Below, piece by piece: positions 7,196 through 14,479 of a stretch of 37,454 nt of DNA. Source of the DNA: an uncultured Clostridia bacterium (GTDB lineage Bacteria; Bacillota; Clostridia; Christensenellales; Aristaeellaceae); NCBI GenBank assembly GCA_934675735.1, contig CAKURR010000022.1, forward strand, positions 1 through 37,454, written 5' to 3'. The translations under genes were made by a program, and so were the position numbers. Below the pieces are notes generated by a model. The model saw only the letters and a program-made list of their open reading frames with translations. It did not search any database and was not told where the DNA came from. The stretch's first letter is position 1; every line of letters begins with the position of its first letter.

Positions 7196-8248
7196 ATGAA
7201 CGAGAAGCCGATTATCGGAATTACGATGGGCGATCCTGCCTCCATTGGCCCGGAAATCACCATCAAGGCCCTCATCAACCATCCGGATGTTTACGACCGC
7301 TGCCGCCCCATCGTCGTGGGCGACGCGTGCGTGATGGAGGCCGCCAAGGCCTACGTCGGCATGCCGGAGGTGAAAATCAACGCCGTGCAGCGTGTGGCGG
7401 ACGCGAAGTTTGAAAAGGGCACCATCGACGTGTACGACATGAAGATGGTGGATTTGGACAAGCTCGAGCTGGGCAAGGTCTCCGTGATGGCGGGCAACGC
7501 CGCGTTTGAATACGTCAAGAAGGATATCGAGCTGGCCATGGCCAACGAGGTGGACGGCACCGTCACTAACGCGCTGAACAAAGAGGCCATGAACAAGGCG
7601 GGCCATCACTTCGACGGCCACACCGAAATCTACGCCCATTACACCCATGCGGACAAATACTGCATGATGCTGGCGCACAAGGAGATGCGTGTCACCCACG
7701 TTTCCACCCACTGCTCGCTGCGTCAGGCGTGCGAGCGCTGCAAGAAGGAGCGCGTGCTGGACGTCATCCGCATGTCCCATCAGGCGTGCCTCGATTTGGG
7801 CATTGAAAACCCGCGCGTGGCCGTGGCCGGCCTGAACCCGCACTGCGGCGAGGGCGGCCTCTTCGGCGACGAGGAGATTAACGAAATCACCCCGGCCATC
7901 GAGCTGGCCAAGGCGGAGGGTATCAACGTCGTCGGCCCGATTCCGCCGGATACCGTGCACTGCAAGCTGCGCGGCGGCTGGTACGACATCGTGGTCTGCA
8001 TGTATCACGACCAGGGCCACATCCCGCTCAAGCTCATCGGCTTCGTGTTCAACCGCGAAAAGCAGCAGTGGGACGCGGTCGAGGGCATCAACCTGACGCT
8101 CGGCCTGCCGATCGTCCGCGTATCGGTCGATCACGGCACGGCCTTTGATCAGGCCGGAACGGGCATGGCCAACGAGCTTTCCCTGCTCAACTCCATCGAA
8201 TACGGCATCAAGCTTTCTGTTGCCCGCAAGGCGAAGCTGGCGAAATAA
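7196..8248 (+). CDS. pdxA2: PdxA2-type 4-phospho-acid-sugar dehydrogenase (PdxA family)
   Basis: The 350-residue protein keeps the full PdxA signature: GITMGDPASIGPE (8-20), substrate histidine H142 in GHTE, metal histidines H172 (THCSLR), H216 (GLNPHCGEGG) and H271 (YHDQGH), and SVDHGTAFDQAGTG (310-323). PdxA proper oxidises 4-phospho-hydroxythreonine in vitamin B6 synthesis. PdxA2 paralogues oxidise and decarboxylate D-threonate- or D-erythronate-4-phosphate to dihydroxyacetone phosphate, working after a DUF1537 kinase. That kinase is encoded in the same operon and no pdxJ or other B6 gene is present, so the PdxA2 role is preferred. It lies 18 bases after the aldolase, with a GGGAGG ribosome binding site. 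All catalytic positions look intact. Confidence 0.88.
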   Translation: MNEKPIIGITMGDPASIGPEITIKALINHPDVYDRCRPIVVGDACVMEAAKAYVGMPEVKINAVQRVADAKFEKGTIDVYDMKMVDLDKLELGKVSVMAGNAAFEYVKKDIELAMANEVDGTVTNALNKEAMNKAGHHFDGHTEIYAHYTHADKYCMMLAHKEMRVTHVSTHCSLRQACERCKKERVLDVIRMSHQACLDLGIENPRVAVAGLNPHCGEGGLFGDEEINEITPAIELAKAEGINVVGPIPPDTVHCKLRGGWYDIVVCMYHDQGHIPLKLIGFVFNREKQQWDAVEGINLTLGLPIVRVSVDHGTAFDQAGTGMANELSLLNSIEYGIKLSVARKAKLAK

Positions 8249-8254
8249 CCCCGT

Positions 8255-8282
8255 CTAAAAAGCCGCGAAGAAAGGCTTTTAG
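8255..8282 (+). other. Hairpin upstream of the TRAP binding-protein gene
   Basis: CTAAAAAGCC (8255-8264) pairs with GGCTTTTAG (8274-8282), with one bulged A. An A-rich tract, not a T-run, follows on the plus strand, so read-through into the binding-protein gene is expected. With the larger hairpin at 9425-9477 it brackets that gene. Confidence 0.5.
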
Positions 8283-8306
8283 AAAATAAAAAGGAGGAAC
8301 TTTCAT

Positions 8307-9302
8307 ATGAAGAAGCTTCTTACCCTCGTTCTGGCCGTTGCCATGCTGCTGACGGCTGCTTCCGCTCTGGCCGTGAACGCCGAGCTGCTGTTCGGCACGC
8401 AGGAAACCGGCACCGCCGGCTACACGTACGCGACTGCCATCATGAACGCGATTCAGACCGTCGACGGCCTGACCGTGTCTCTGGTTTCCAACTCTTCCGG
8501 CAACGTCTCCTCTCCGGTGCTCATTCAGGAAGGCGAGGCCGACCTGACCATGTCCAACTCCGCTCCGGCGCTGTGGGCCGCCACCACGGGCATCGAGTCC
8601 GCGAGCGTGCCGGTCTGCGAGGACGTCCGCTGCATCGCGGGCGGTCTGGGCAACGACTTCGTGAACGTGATGTTCACCCAGAAGTTCGTCAACGAGACGG
8701 GCATCACCACCATCGAAGAGCTGGTTGAAAAGCAGCAGCCGGTGAAGATGGTCATCAAGAAGAACGGCTCCTTCGGCGAGCTGGCCGCGGAGCGCGTGTT
8801 CGGCGTGTTCGGCATCGACATCAACAACCCGCCGGCCTGGCTGACCGTTGAAAAGACCTCCGGCAGCGCCATCAAGGACGGCCTCATCGACGATCTGTAT
8901 GATCTGACCATCGACCACATCGGCGCGGGCCAGGCCAACACCACCGAGCTTTGCCTCACCCACGACATGTACGACGTGCAGCTCTCCGACGAGACGCTGG
9001 CCGCGCTGTGCGAGCAGGGCTACGACTACGTGACCGTGCCGGCCGGCACCTGGAACAAGCAGGACAGCGACATCAAGACCGTCGGCTCTCAGCAGTGCAT
9101 CATCGTGTCCGCGGACATGGATGAGGAAGTCGCCTACGAAATCACCAAGGCCATCTGCGAGAACAAGGACATTCTGGTCTCCGCTTCCGCGACCCTGAAT
9201 TACTTCAATCCGGAGACCGCCGGTTCCAAGGCGCTCACCGGCTGCGAGCTCCATCCGGGCGCCGCGCGCTACTACGAGGAAATGGGCTACGCGCACGACT
9301 AA
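8307..9302 (+). CDS. TAXI-type TRAP transporter solute-binding protein
   Basis: The 331-residue protein begins with a clear signal peptide (MKKLLTLVLAVAMLLTAASALA, cleaved after about residue 22) and has no lipobox cysteine, so the mature protein should be soluble outside the membrane. The mature start, LLFGTQETGTAGYTYATAI, is the TAXI-family opening (GT..TGGTYY in many members), and the length fits. TAXI proteins bind carboxylated solutes and hand them to a fused TRAP permease, driven by a sodium or proton gradient. AAGGAGG lies 11 bases upstream. Its place after the acid-sugar enzymes and before the permease suggests that it brings in the operon's substrate. Family assignment is strong; the ligand is inferred only as an organic acid. 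Confidence 0.88.
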   Translation: MKKLLTLVLAVAMLLTAASALAVNAELLFGTQETGTAGYTYATAIMNAIQTVDGLTVSLVSNSSGNVSSPVLIQEGEADLTMSNSAPALWAATTGIESASVPVCEDVRCIAGGLGNDFVNVMFTQKFVNETGITTIEELVEKQQPVKMVIKKNGSFGELAAERVFGVFGIDINNPPAWLTVEKTSGSAIKDGLIDDLYDLTIDHIGAGQANTTELCLTHDMYDVQLSDETLAALCEQGYDYVTVPAGTWNKQDSDIKTVGSQQCIIVSADMDEEVAYEITKAICENKDILVSASATLNYFNPETAGSKALTGCELHPGAARYYEEMGYAHD

Positions 9303-9424
9303 GCCCAACTGAATAAAGCCAAAACCCCTTACCGGGTTATCGCTTGAGCTTCGAGTGGGGCGCGGTCCGGCGGCCGTGTCCCGCTCTTTTTAAGCGGTAA
9401 AGATTGCCAGACGGTTCAGGCGTT

Positions 9425-9477
9425 GCCCGATTGAAATTTGACGGAGTTCGGGCAAAGCCGTCACATTTCAATCGGGC
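9425..9477 (+). other. Large hairpin between TRAP binding-protein and permease genes
   Basis: GCCCGATTGAAAT (9425-9437) plus TGACGG (9439-9444) pair with CCGTCA (9458-9463) plus ATTTCAATCGGGC (9465-9477): 19 of 20 pairs around a 13-base loop. No T-run follows. It sits in the 253-base gap between two co-directional genes. A stable 3' hairpin here would protect the upstream mRNA and allow more binding protein than permease. Confidence 0.75.
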
Positions 9478-9555
9478 AGGCGGGCGGCCTAACCGAAAAG
9501 GTTTTCCCCCAAAAACATTTCCCCCAGTACGAAAAGAAAGGGCGGAGAAAAAAGC

Positions 9556-11583
9556 ATGAGCAGTAAGACACGCAAGGTGTTTACCATCCTCATTACGATT
9601 GCTTTCTTTATCTTCCAGATGTATCTCGCGCTGGTCAAGCAGCTGACCATTATGCTGCAAACGCCGGTGCACCTGTGCTTTGCGCTTTCCCTCGTTTTTC
9701 TGTATAATCCGGCGGACAAGACCTATCAGAAAAAGCTGCGCAAGCGCGCCAAGGCCAAGGGCGGCGCCGAGCCGACCGAAGCGGAGATGAACAAATACGC
9801 GTGGACGCGCTGGTTTGACCTCGTGTTTTTCGCGGCGATTCTCTACGTGCTCTATTACACCGTCGCCAACGTGAGCCGACTGGCCAGCTACGACATGGCC
9901 GTCTCCAAGCCGCTGACGGTGGATTACATCGCGATGGTCTGCATCGTGGTGCTGCTGCTGGAGGCCGTGCGCCGCACGCTGGGCAACATCCTGTTCTTCT
10001 TCATCATCGCGTTCATCATCTTCTCCTGGGTCTCTCCGTTCCTGCCGGCCGGCGTGTTCAGAACCGTCGCGACCGCCAAGAATAAGACCTTTGCCAAAAT
10101 GTTTGAAAAATTCACCGAAGGCATGACGATGGCCGAATACGGCGTCTACGGTACGCCGTTGACGACCTCCTGCACCTCGCTGTTCTACTTCATCATCTTC
10201 GGCGCGTTCTTCTCCGAATGCGGCGGCGGCAAGCTGCTCATCGACGTGGGCATGAAGTTCTCCAACAAGTCCTCCGGCGGCCCGGCGAAGGCTGCGGTTA
10301 TTTCCTCTGGCCTGATGGGCATGGTTTCCGGCTCTGCGGTGGCCAACGTAGCGACTACGGGCGTGATGACCATCCCGATGATGAAAAAAATCGGCTATGA
10401 GCCGGAAGAGGCGGGCGCGATTGAGGCTGTCGCTTCCACCGGCGGCCAGATTATGCCCCCGATTATGGGCGTCGGCGCGTTCATCATGGCGGAAACGCTG
10501 GGTATGAACTATCTGCAGGTTGCGGCGGACGCCATCATTCCGGCGCTGGCGTATTACTTCGGCGTATTCGTGCTGGTCAGCTTTCTGGCCAAGAAGCGCG
10601 CGGCCCGCGCGGGCGGCAGCGAGGATGCGAAGATTGAGGTCCGCGATCCGCTTCTCCCGCGTCTGTATCTGCTGGTTCCGGTCGTCGTGCTGATCGTCTG
10701 CATCCTCAACGGCAATTCGCTGATGCGTTCCGGCGTGTACGGCATTGCGACCTGCCTGCTGTGCAACCTGCTGAGCTTCTTCATCGGCGGCGGCGAATCC
10801 TCCGGCAATGCGTGGACGGATATCGTCGAGGGCAAGAAGGGCGGCAACTTCGCCGGCCTCAAGCAGATGTGGAAGTGCTGCTTGGACGGTGCGAAGTCCG
10901 CTGCCGAAATCGCCATCCCGACCGCGGCCTGCGGCATCATCATCAACGTGATGACCCAGCAGACCTCGCTGGCAACGAACCTCGCGGGCGTGATTGCGAG
11001 CATCGGCCTTTCCAATCTCTTCGTTGCGATGCTGATCGCGATGGTCGGCTGCATGCTGCTGGGCATGGCCCTGCCGACCGTCGCCGCGTATCTCGTCGGC
11101 GTGACGCTGTTCGTGCCGACCATGCAGCAGCTGGGCATCAGCCCGCTGGTGGCCAACATGTTCGTGTTCTATTACGGCATTATGGCGCAGATTACCCCGC
11201 CGGTGTGCGTGGCTTCGTATACGGCCGCGGGTATCGCCGACGCGGACGCGATGAAAACCGGTCTGCGCGGCATGCTCTTTGCGTTGGTCGGCTTCCTCGT
11301 TCCGTTCGTCTTTGTGTATAATCCGGCCATCCTGCTTCAGGGCAGCGTGGCGGAAATCGTGCTCGGCGCGGCGCAGCTGCTGGCCGGTACGTATTTCCTC
11401 GCCGTGACCGTTGCGGGCTTCTATAAGACGACCGCAAACGCGTTTGAGCGCGCGCTCGCTTTCGTGGCTGCCATGTGCCTGATTACGCCGGAGACCGTCA
11501 CCTCCATCGTCGGCCTGATTCTCGGCGTGGTGGTGCTGTTCTTCAACGTCGAAAGGGCGAAGAAGGCCGCCAAAGCCGCCTGA
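9556..11583 (+). CDS. Fused TRAP transporter permease (4TM plus 12TM)
   Basis: The 675-residue membrane protein joins a DctQ-like four-helix part (about residues 1-160) to a DctM-like large subunit (about 170-640), the arrangement that normally partners TAXI binding proteins. The conserved stretch ASTGGQIMPPIMGVGAF (about 293-309) is diagnostic for fused TRAP permeases, and many hydrophobic helices are evident (for example ILFFFIIAFIIFSWVSPFL). It moves the bound organic acid across the cytoplasmic membrane using an ion gradient. A GGGCGGAG ribosome binding site precedes the ATG. It is the last gene of the operon, followed by a terminator. No separate small permease is needed. Confidence 0.93.
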   Translation: MSSKTRKVFTILITIAFFIFQMYLALVKQLTIMLQTPVHLCFALSLVFLYNPADKTYQKKLRKRAKAKGGAEPTEAEMNKYAWTRWFDLVFFAAILYVLYYTVANVSRLASYDMAVSKPLTVDYIAMVCIVVLLLEAVRRTLGNILFFFIIAFIIFSWVSPFLPAGVFRTVATAKNKTFAKMFEKFTEGMTMAEYGVYGTPLTTSCTSLFYFIIFGAFFSECGGGKLLIDVGMKFSNKSSGGPAKAAVISSGLMGMVSGSAVANVATTGVMTIPMMKKIGYEPEEAGAIEAVASTGGQIMPPIMGVGAFIMAETLGMNYLQVAADAIIPALAYYFGVFVLVSFLAKKRAARAGGSEDAKIEVRDPLLPRLYLLVPVVVLIVCILNGNSLMRSGVYGIATCLLCNLLSFFIGGGESSGNAWTDIVEGKKGGNFAGLKQMWKCCLDGAKSAAEIAIPTAACGIIINVMTQQTSLATNLAGVIASIGLSNLFVAMLIAMVGCMLLGMALPTVAAYLVGVTLFVPTMQQLGISPLVANMFVFYYGIMAQITPPVCVASYTAAGIADADAMKTGLRGMLFALVGFLVPFVFVYNPAILLQGSVAEIVLGAAQLLAGTYFLAVTVAGFYKTTANAFERALAFVAAMCLITPETVTSIVGLILGVVVLFFNVERAKKAAKAA

Positions 11584-11597
11584 GTTTGACCGCTTTT

Positions 11598-11628
11598 CCC
11601 CTCGAAGCGCGGCTTCGGGGGGATTTTC
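11598..11628 (+). terminator. Terminator of the acid-sugar/TRAP operon
   Basis: CCCC-T-CGAAGC (11598-11608) pairs with GCTTCG-G-GGGG (11612-11622) around three bases, followed by ATTTTCGT. It lies 15 bases after the permease stop. Confidence 0.85.
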
Positions 11629-11714
11629 GTGTCTGAGCGGCGAATATACCGCGCAAAGACGAACCCCAAAGATGCTTTATCCGTCACGGATTGAATTTGA
11701 ATCGAGGTATACCC

Positions 11715-13070
11715 ATGAGCAATTACGATGTGATGACAAAAACGCCGATTCCCAAGCTGACGCTGCGCCTCGGTTTTCCCGCGATGGTCAGCATGCTGGT
11801 CACGACGCTGTATAATATGGCGGATACTTGGTTCGTCTCGCGGCTGGGCGTGCAGGCTGTCGGCGCGGTCGGCGTTTCCTTCGCGCTGATGGAATTTATC
11901 AGCAGCGTGGGTTATCTGTTCGGCATGGGCAGCGGCACGCGAATCGGCATGTTCTTCGGCGAGGGCAAAGCGAAAGAGGCGGGGGAATACGGCTCGACGG
12001 CGTTTTTCTCCGTGCTGGCGCTGTGCTCCGCCGCGGCGGTGTTGGGGCTGGCGTTCATCCGCCCGCTGATGCGGCTGCTCGGCTCGAGCGAGACCATTCT
12101 GCCGCATGCCGTCGCCTATGCGAGGTATATCCTCATCGGCTTTCCGGTGATGGCGTCGTCGCTGGTGCTCAGCTCGATTCTGCGGTGCGAAGGCAAGATG
12201 AAATATTCGATGGCGGGCATCGGCAGCGGCGCGGTGCTGAACCTCGTGCTCGATCCGCTGCTGATTTTCGCCTGCGATATGGGCGTGGGCGGCGCGGCGC
12301 TGGCGACGCTCATCAGCCAAAGCGTCGGGCTGGCCGTGCTGCTCGGCTTTTACTGCACGGGACGGACGGAAACCAAGCTCGCCCTTCGCGCCGTGCAGCT
12401 CAAAGCCTCGGTCTATGTCGATATTCTCCGTTCCGGCCTGGCTTCGCTCTGCCGACATATGGTGACGACGCTGGCGACCGTCGCCGTCAATACGGCGGCA
12501 GGGCTTTACGGCGGCGATGTGCTCATCGCCTGTCTGTCCATTATCGCCAAGCTGACCGCCGTGCTGATGGCGGTTATCAAAGGCTTTTTTCAAGGCTCGA
12601 TGTCGATCTATTCTTACAACATGGGCGCAAGACGCTATGGCCGCGTGCGCGAGGCCTATCGCTTCGGCGTGCGGTTTAACACCGCGCTGATGACCGTGTT
12701 TGCGCTGGTCTGCACCGTCTTTGCCGAACCGATTATGCGCATGTTCAGCGCGGGCGATGCTTCCGTTGTAGCGACGGGCGCGCTGGCGCTTCGGTTGAAC
12801 CTCCTTGCGCTGCTGTTCATGCCGTTCGCCTTTTCGGCCAACACCATGCTGCAATGCGTCGGCAGACCGTATCTGGCGACGCTGCTCGCGCTGATGCCGC
12901 AGGGGCTGTTTTATATTCCGGCGCTGTTTGTTCTGCCGCGTTTTTTTGAGCAGACGGGGATTCTGCTTGCCCCGATTGCGGGCTGGGGGATGGCGGCGGC
13001 GGTGTGCGCGCCGGTGGTCGTTGGGTTCTTTCGGGAGCTGGGGGAGAAAGAGAAAAAAGAGAGTGCGTAA
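11715..13070 (+). CDS. MATE family multidrug/metabolite exporter
   Basis: The 451-residue protein has about twelve transmembrane helices in two MatE halves (roughly residues 10-230 and 235-440). It opens with the family-typical TPIPKLTLRLGFPAMVSMLVTTLYNMADTWFVSRLG. MATE proteins export cationic drugs or metabolites in exchange for sodium or protons. The start at 11715 is chosen over an upstream ATG at 11691 because GAGG lies seven bases before it. It stands alone between the operon terminator and a bidirectional terminator, so it is probably a separate transcript; no strong promoter was seen in the 130-base gap. The charged tail (GEKEKKESA) is encoded inside the terminator stem. The substrate is unknown. 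Confidence 0.9.
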   Translation: MSNYDVMTKTPIPKLTLRLGFPAMVSMLVTTLYNMADTWFVSRLGVQAVGAVGVSFALMEFISSVGYLFGMGSGTRIGMFFGEGKAKEAGEYGSTAFFSVLALCSAAAVLGLAFIRPLMRLLGSSETILPHAVAYARYILIGFPVMASSLVLSSILRCEGKMKYSMAGIGSGAVLNLVLDPLLIFACDMGVGGAALATLISQSVGLAVLLGFYCTGRTETKLALRAVQLKASVYVDILRSGLASLCRHMVTTLATVAVNTAAGLYGGDVLIACLSIIAKLTAVLMAVIKGFFQGSMSIYSYNMGARRYGRVREAYRFGVRFNTALMTVFALVCTVFAEPIMRMFSAGDASVVATGALALRLNLLALLFMPFAFSANTMLQCVGRPYLATLLALMPQGLFYIPALFVLPRFFEQTGILLAPIAGWGMAAAVCAPVVVGFFRELGEKEKKESA

Positions 13071-13090
13071 TTTCTGCGTACTCTCTTTTT
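13054..13090. terminator. Bidirectional terminator between MATE and LacI genes
   Basis: AAAAAGAGAGT (13054-13064) pairs perfectly with ACTCTCTTTTT (13080-13090). The stem overlaps the MATE stop codon and gives a T-run in both directions, serving both convergent genes. Confidence 0.85.
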
Positions 13091-13131
13091 CGCTTTACAT
13101 TACAGAAAACTGCAGCCGGTCGGCCGCTTTT

Positions 13132-14181
13132 TCACCCCAACCTCCGATACCCCAGCTTCGCCCCGCAGCTTTCGCGAACGATGAGCGAGGCCTCGCGCAT
13201 CATGGCGAAGGACTGGCGGGTGTTATCCTTGGAGAAGAGCAGCTCGCGGACGGCGCTCTGCGCCATATCTTCGGGATAAAGCTCGACCGAGGTGAGGGGC
13301 GGGTCGGTGTAGGGGCAGAAGAACTGATTGTCGCAGCCGATGACGGCCATATCCTCCGGCACGTGCAGGCCCATCTTTTTGAGCTGCTTGAGCGCGCCGA
13401 GCGCGACAAGGTCGTTGAAGGCGATGATACCCGTCGGCCGGTGGCTGCGCGGCAGGCAGGAGAGCATGCGCAGCACGGCGCGCTCGCCGCTCTCCGCGTC
13501 GTAGCCGCAGTCCACATGATAGGCGGGGTCATCCGGCAGGCCGAGGACGCGCAGCTCCTCCAGAAAGTTTTCGCCGCGCTTGCTGTAATCGTGGAACTGC
13601 ATCGAGCCGCCGATGAACGCGATGCGCCGATGGCCGAGCGTGTGCAGATGGCGCACGGGCAGGCGCGAGCAGCCGACCAAATCGCTGTGAATGCAGATGC
13701 AGTCGAGCTGAGTGGCGGGCGGGCAGATGGCAACGACGGGCATGTGGTGGCGCAGCCGCCCGAGCGCCTCGCTCAGGCCGGAACGCTCGTTGCCCCAGAT
13801 GTTGCCCGCGAACACCGCGCCGTCGAAGCGGCGGCGGATAAGCTCATCGACAAGCTCGCGGGAGATGGGCTTGCGGTCGGCGGCCTGAAAGAGCCAGAGG
13901 GTGTAGCCGTTTTCCGTGGCGGCGGTGTTGGCCGCGTCGAACATGCGCGTGAAATACGGGTTGATAATCTGCGGCAGGACGATGGCCAGCGAGTGGGTCT
14001 GCCCGCGCTCCAAATCGCGCGCGGCGGCGCTGGGCGTATAGGCGTACTGGTCGATGACACGCTGCACCTTTTCCCGCGTGGCGGGCTTGACGCGCGCATC
14101 GCCGGAGGTGACGCGGGTGACGGTCGCGGTGGAGACGCCCGCCTCACGCGCGATATCGTAGATGGTGACTTTCTTATCCAT
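13132..14181 (-). CDS. LacI-family transcriptional regulator of the uronic-oligosaccharide locus
   Basis: The 349-residue protein starts MDKKVTIYDIAREAGVSTATVTRVTSG, a standard LacI-type helix-turn-helix (residues 6-25), with a hinge near residues 50-60 (PSAAARDLERG). A periplasmic-binding-protein-like sensor covers the rest (for example LAIVLPQIINPYF, GHRRIAFIGGS, PTGIIAFNDLVALGAL). Such proteins bind a sugar or sugar acid and leave or bind paired operators. The start is set by GGGAGG upstream; the frame stays open further 5' but only through promoter DNA. It is divergent from the ABC sugar transporter operon, and two operator candidates lie between them, so it most likely represses that operon until an oligosaccharide-derived inducer appears. 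The effector is unknown. Confidence 0.92.
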   Translation of the reverse strand: MDKKVTIYDIAREAGVSTATVTRVTSGDARVKPATREKVQRVIDQYAYTPSAAARDLERGQTHSLAIVLPQIINPYFTRMFDAANTAATENGYTLWLFQAADRKPISRELVDELIRRRFDGAVFAGNIWGNERSGLSEALGRLRHHMPVVAICPPATQLDCICIHSDLVGCSRLPVRHLHTLGHRRIAFIGGSMQFHDYSKRGENFLEELRVLGLPDDPAYHVDCGYDAESGERAVLRMLSCLPRSHRPTGIIAFNDLVALGALKQLKKMGLHVPEDMAVIGCDNQFFCPYTDPPLTSVELYPEDMAQSAVRELLFSKDNTRQSFAMMREASLIVRESCGAKLGYRRLG

Positions 14182-14214
14182 GCGGGGCAATCCTCCCGAT
14201 GTCGGTTTGCTTTC

Positions 14215-14243
14215 ATTATAAACCCCGAATGCGTCGGATGCAA
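14215..14243 (-). promoter_or_regulatory. Promoter of the LacI-family gene
   Basis: On the minus strand TTGCAT (14238-14243) and TATAAT (14215-14220) are 17 bases apart. The operator candidate at 14250-14263 lies just upstream of the -35, so the regulator may also control itself. Confidence 0.65.
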
Positions 14244-14249
14244 GAAAAA

Positions 14250-14263
14250 TGTAATCGGTAACA
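14250..14263 (+). promoter_or_regulatory. LacI-type operator candidate 1
   Basis: TGTAATCGGTAACA is an imperfect 14-bp palindrome centred on CG, the usual form of LacI-family operators (TGTAA..CG..TTACA-like half sites). Twelve or thirteen bases match a second copy exactly 180 bp away. Confidence 0.65.
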
Positions 14264-14338
14264 AAATGAAAATAGCAATGAAAAACGATTTGGAACGGAC
14301 GACAATGAAAAAGTTCAAAGAAAAAATGCTGAAAAGAC

Positions 14339-14367
14339 TTGACTTGAAACTGACAATTTTGTATAAT
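14339..14367 (+). promoter_or_regulatory. Near-consensus promoter of the ABC sugar operon
   Basis: TTGACT (14339-14344), a 17-base spacer and TATAAT (14362-14367) make a strong housekeeping promoter. Transcription would start near 14374, leaving a leader of about 105 nt that contains operator candidate 2. A strong promoter fits control by repression. Confidence 0.75.
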
Positions 14368-14429
14368 GAGTTCAACAAAGCGGCTGATATAGTAACGAAA
14401 AAGGCCATGAAAAACCGACATACAGCAAA

Positions 14430-14443
14430 TGTAAGCGGTAACA
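14430..14443 (+). promoter_or_regulatory. LacI-type operator candidate 2
   Basis: TGTAAGCGGTAACA differs from operator candidate 1 at one base. It lies about 60 bases downstream of the predicted transcription start, where a bound repressor would block elongation or help loop to site 1. Confidence 0.65.
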
Positions 14444-14479
14444 TGGCAAGGCCGCCAACCCGATAAGGAGGAAACTGAA

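Noticed and set aside
3524..8134. Very long minus-strand open frame
   Set aside because: It is antisense to five genes with intact catalytic motifs, is rich in Arg, His and Ala, and has no ribosome binding site; a by-product of GC-rich codon use.
7196..8248. Vitamin B6 biosynthetic PdxA
   Set aside because: No pdxJ, pdxB or serC neighbour. The gene is embedded in an operon led by a DUF1537 kinase, the known partner of catabolic PdxA2.
3848..9302. Sialic acid catabolism (sialidase-like protein, NanA-family protein, TRAP transporter)
   Set aside because: No NanE, NanK, NagA or NagB is present. The DapA-family protein has GTNGE and YNIPARTG rather than NanA-type motifs, and the DUF1537/PdxA2 pair points to acid sugars.
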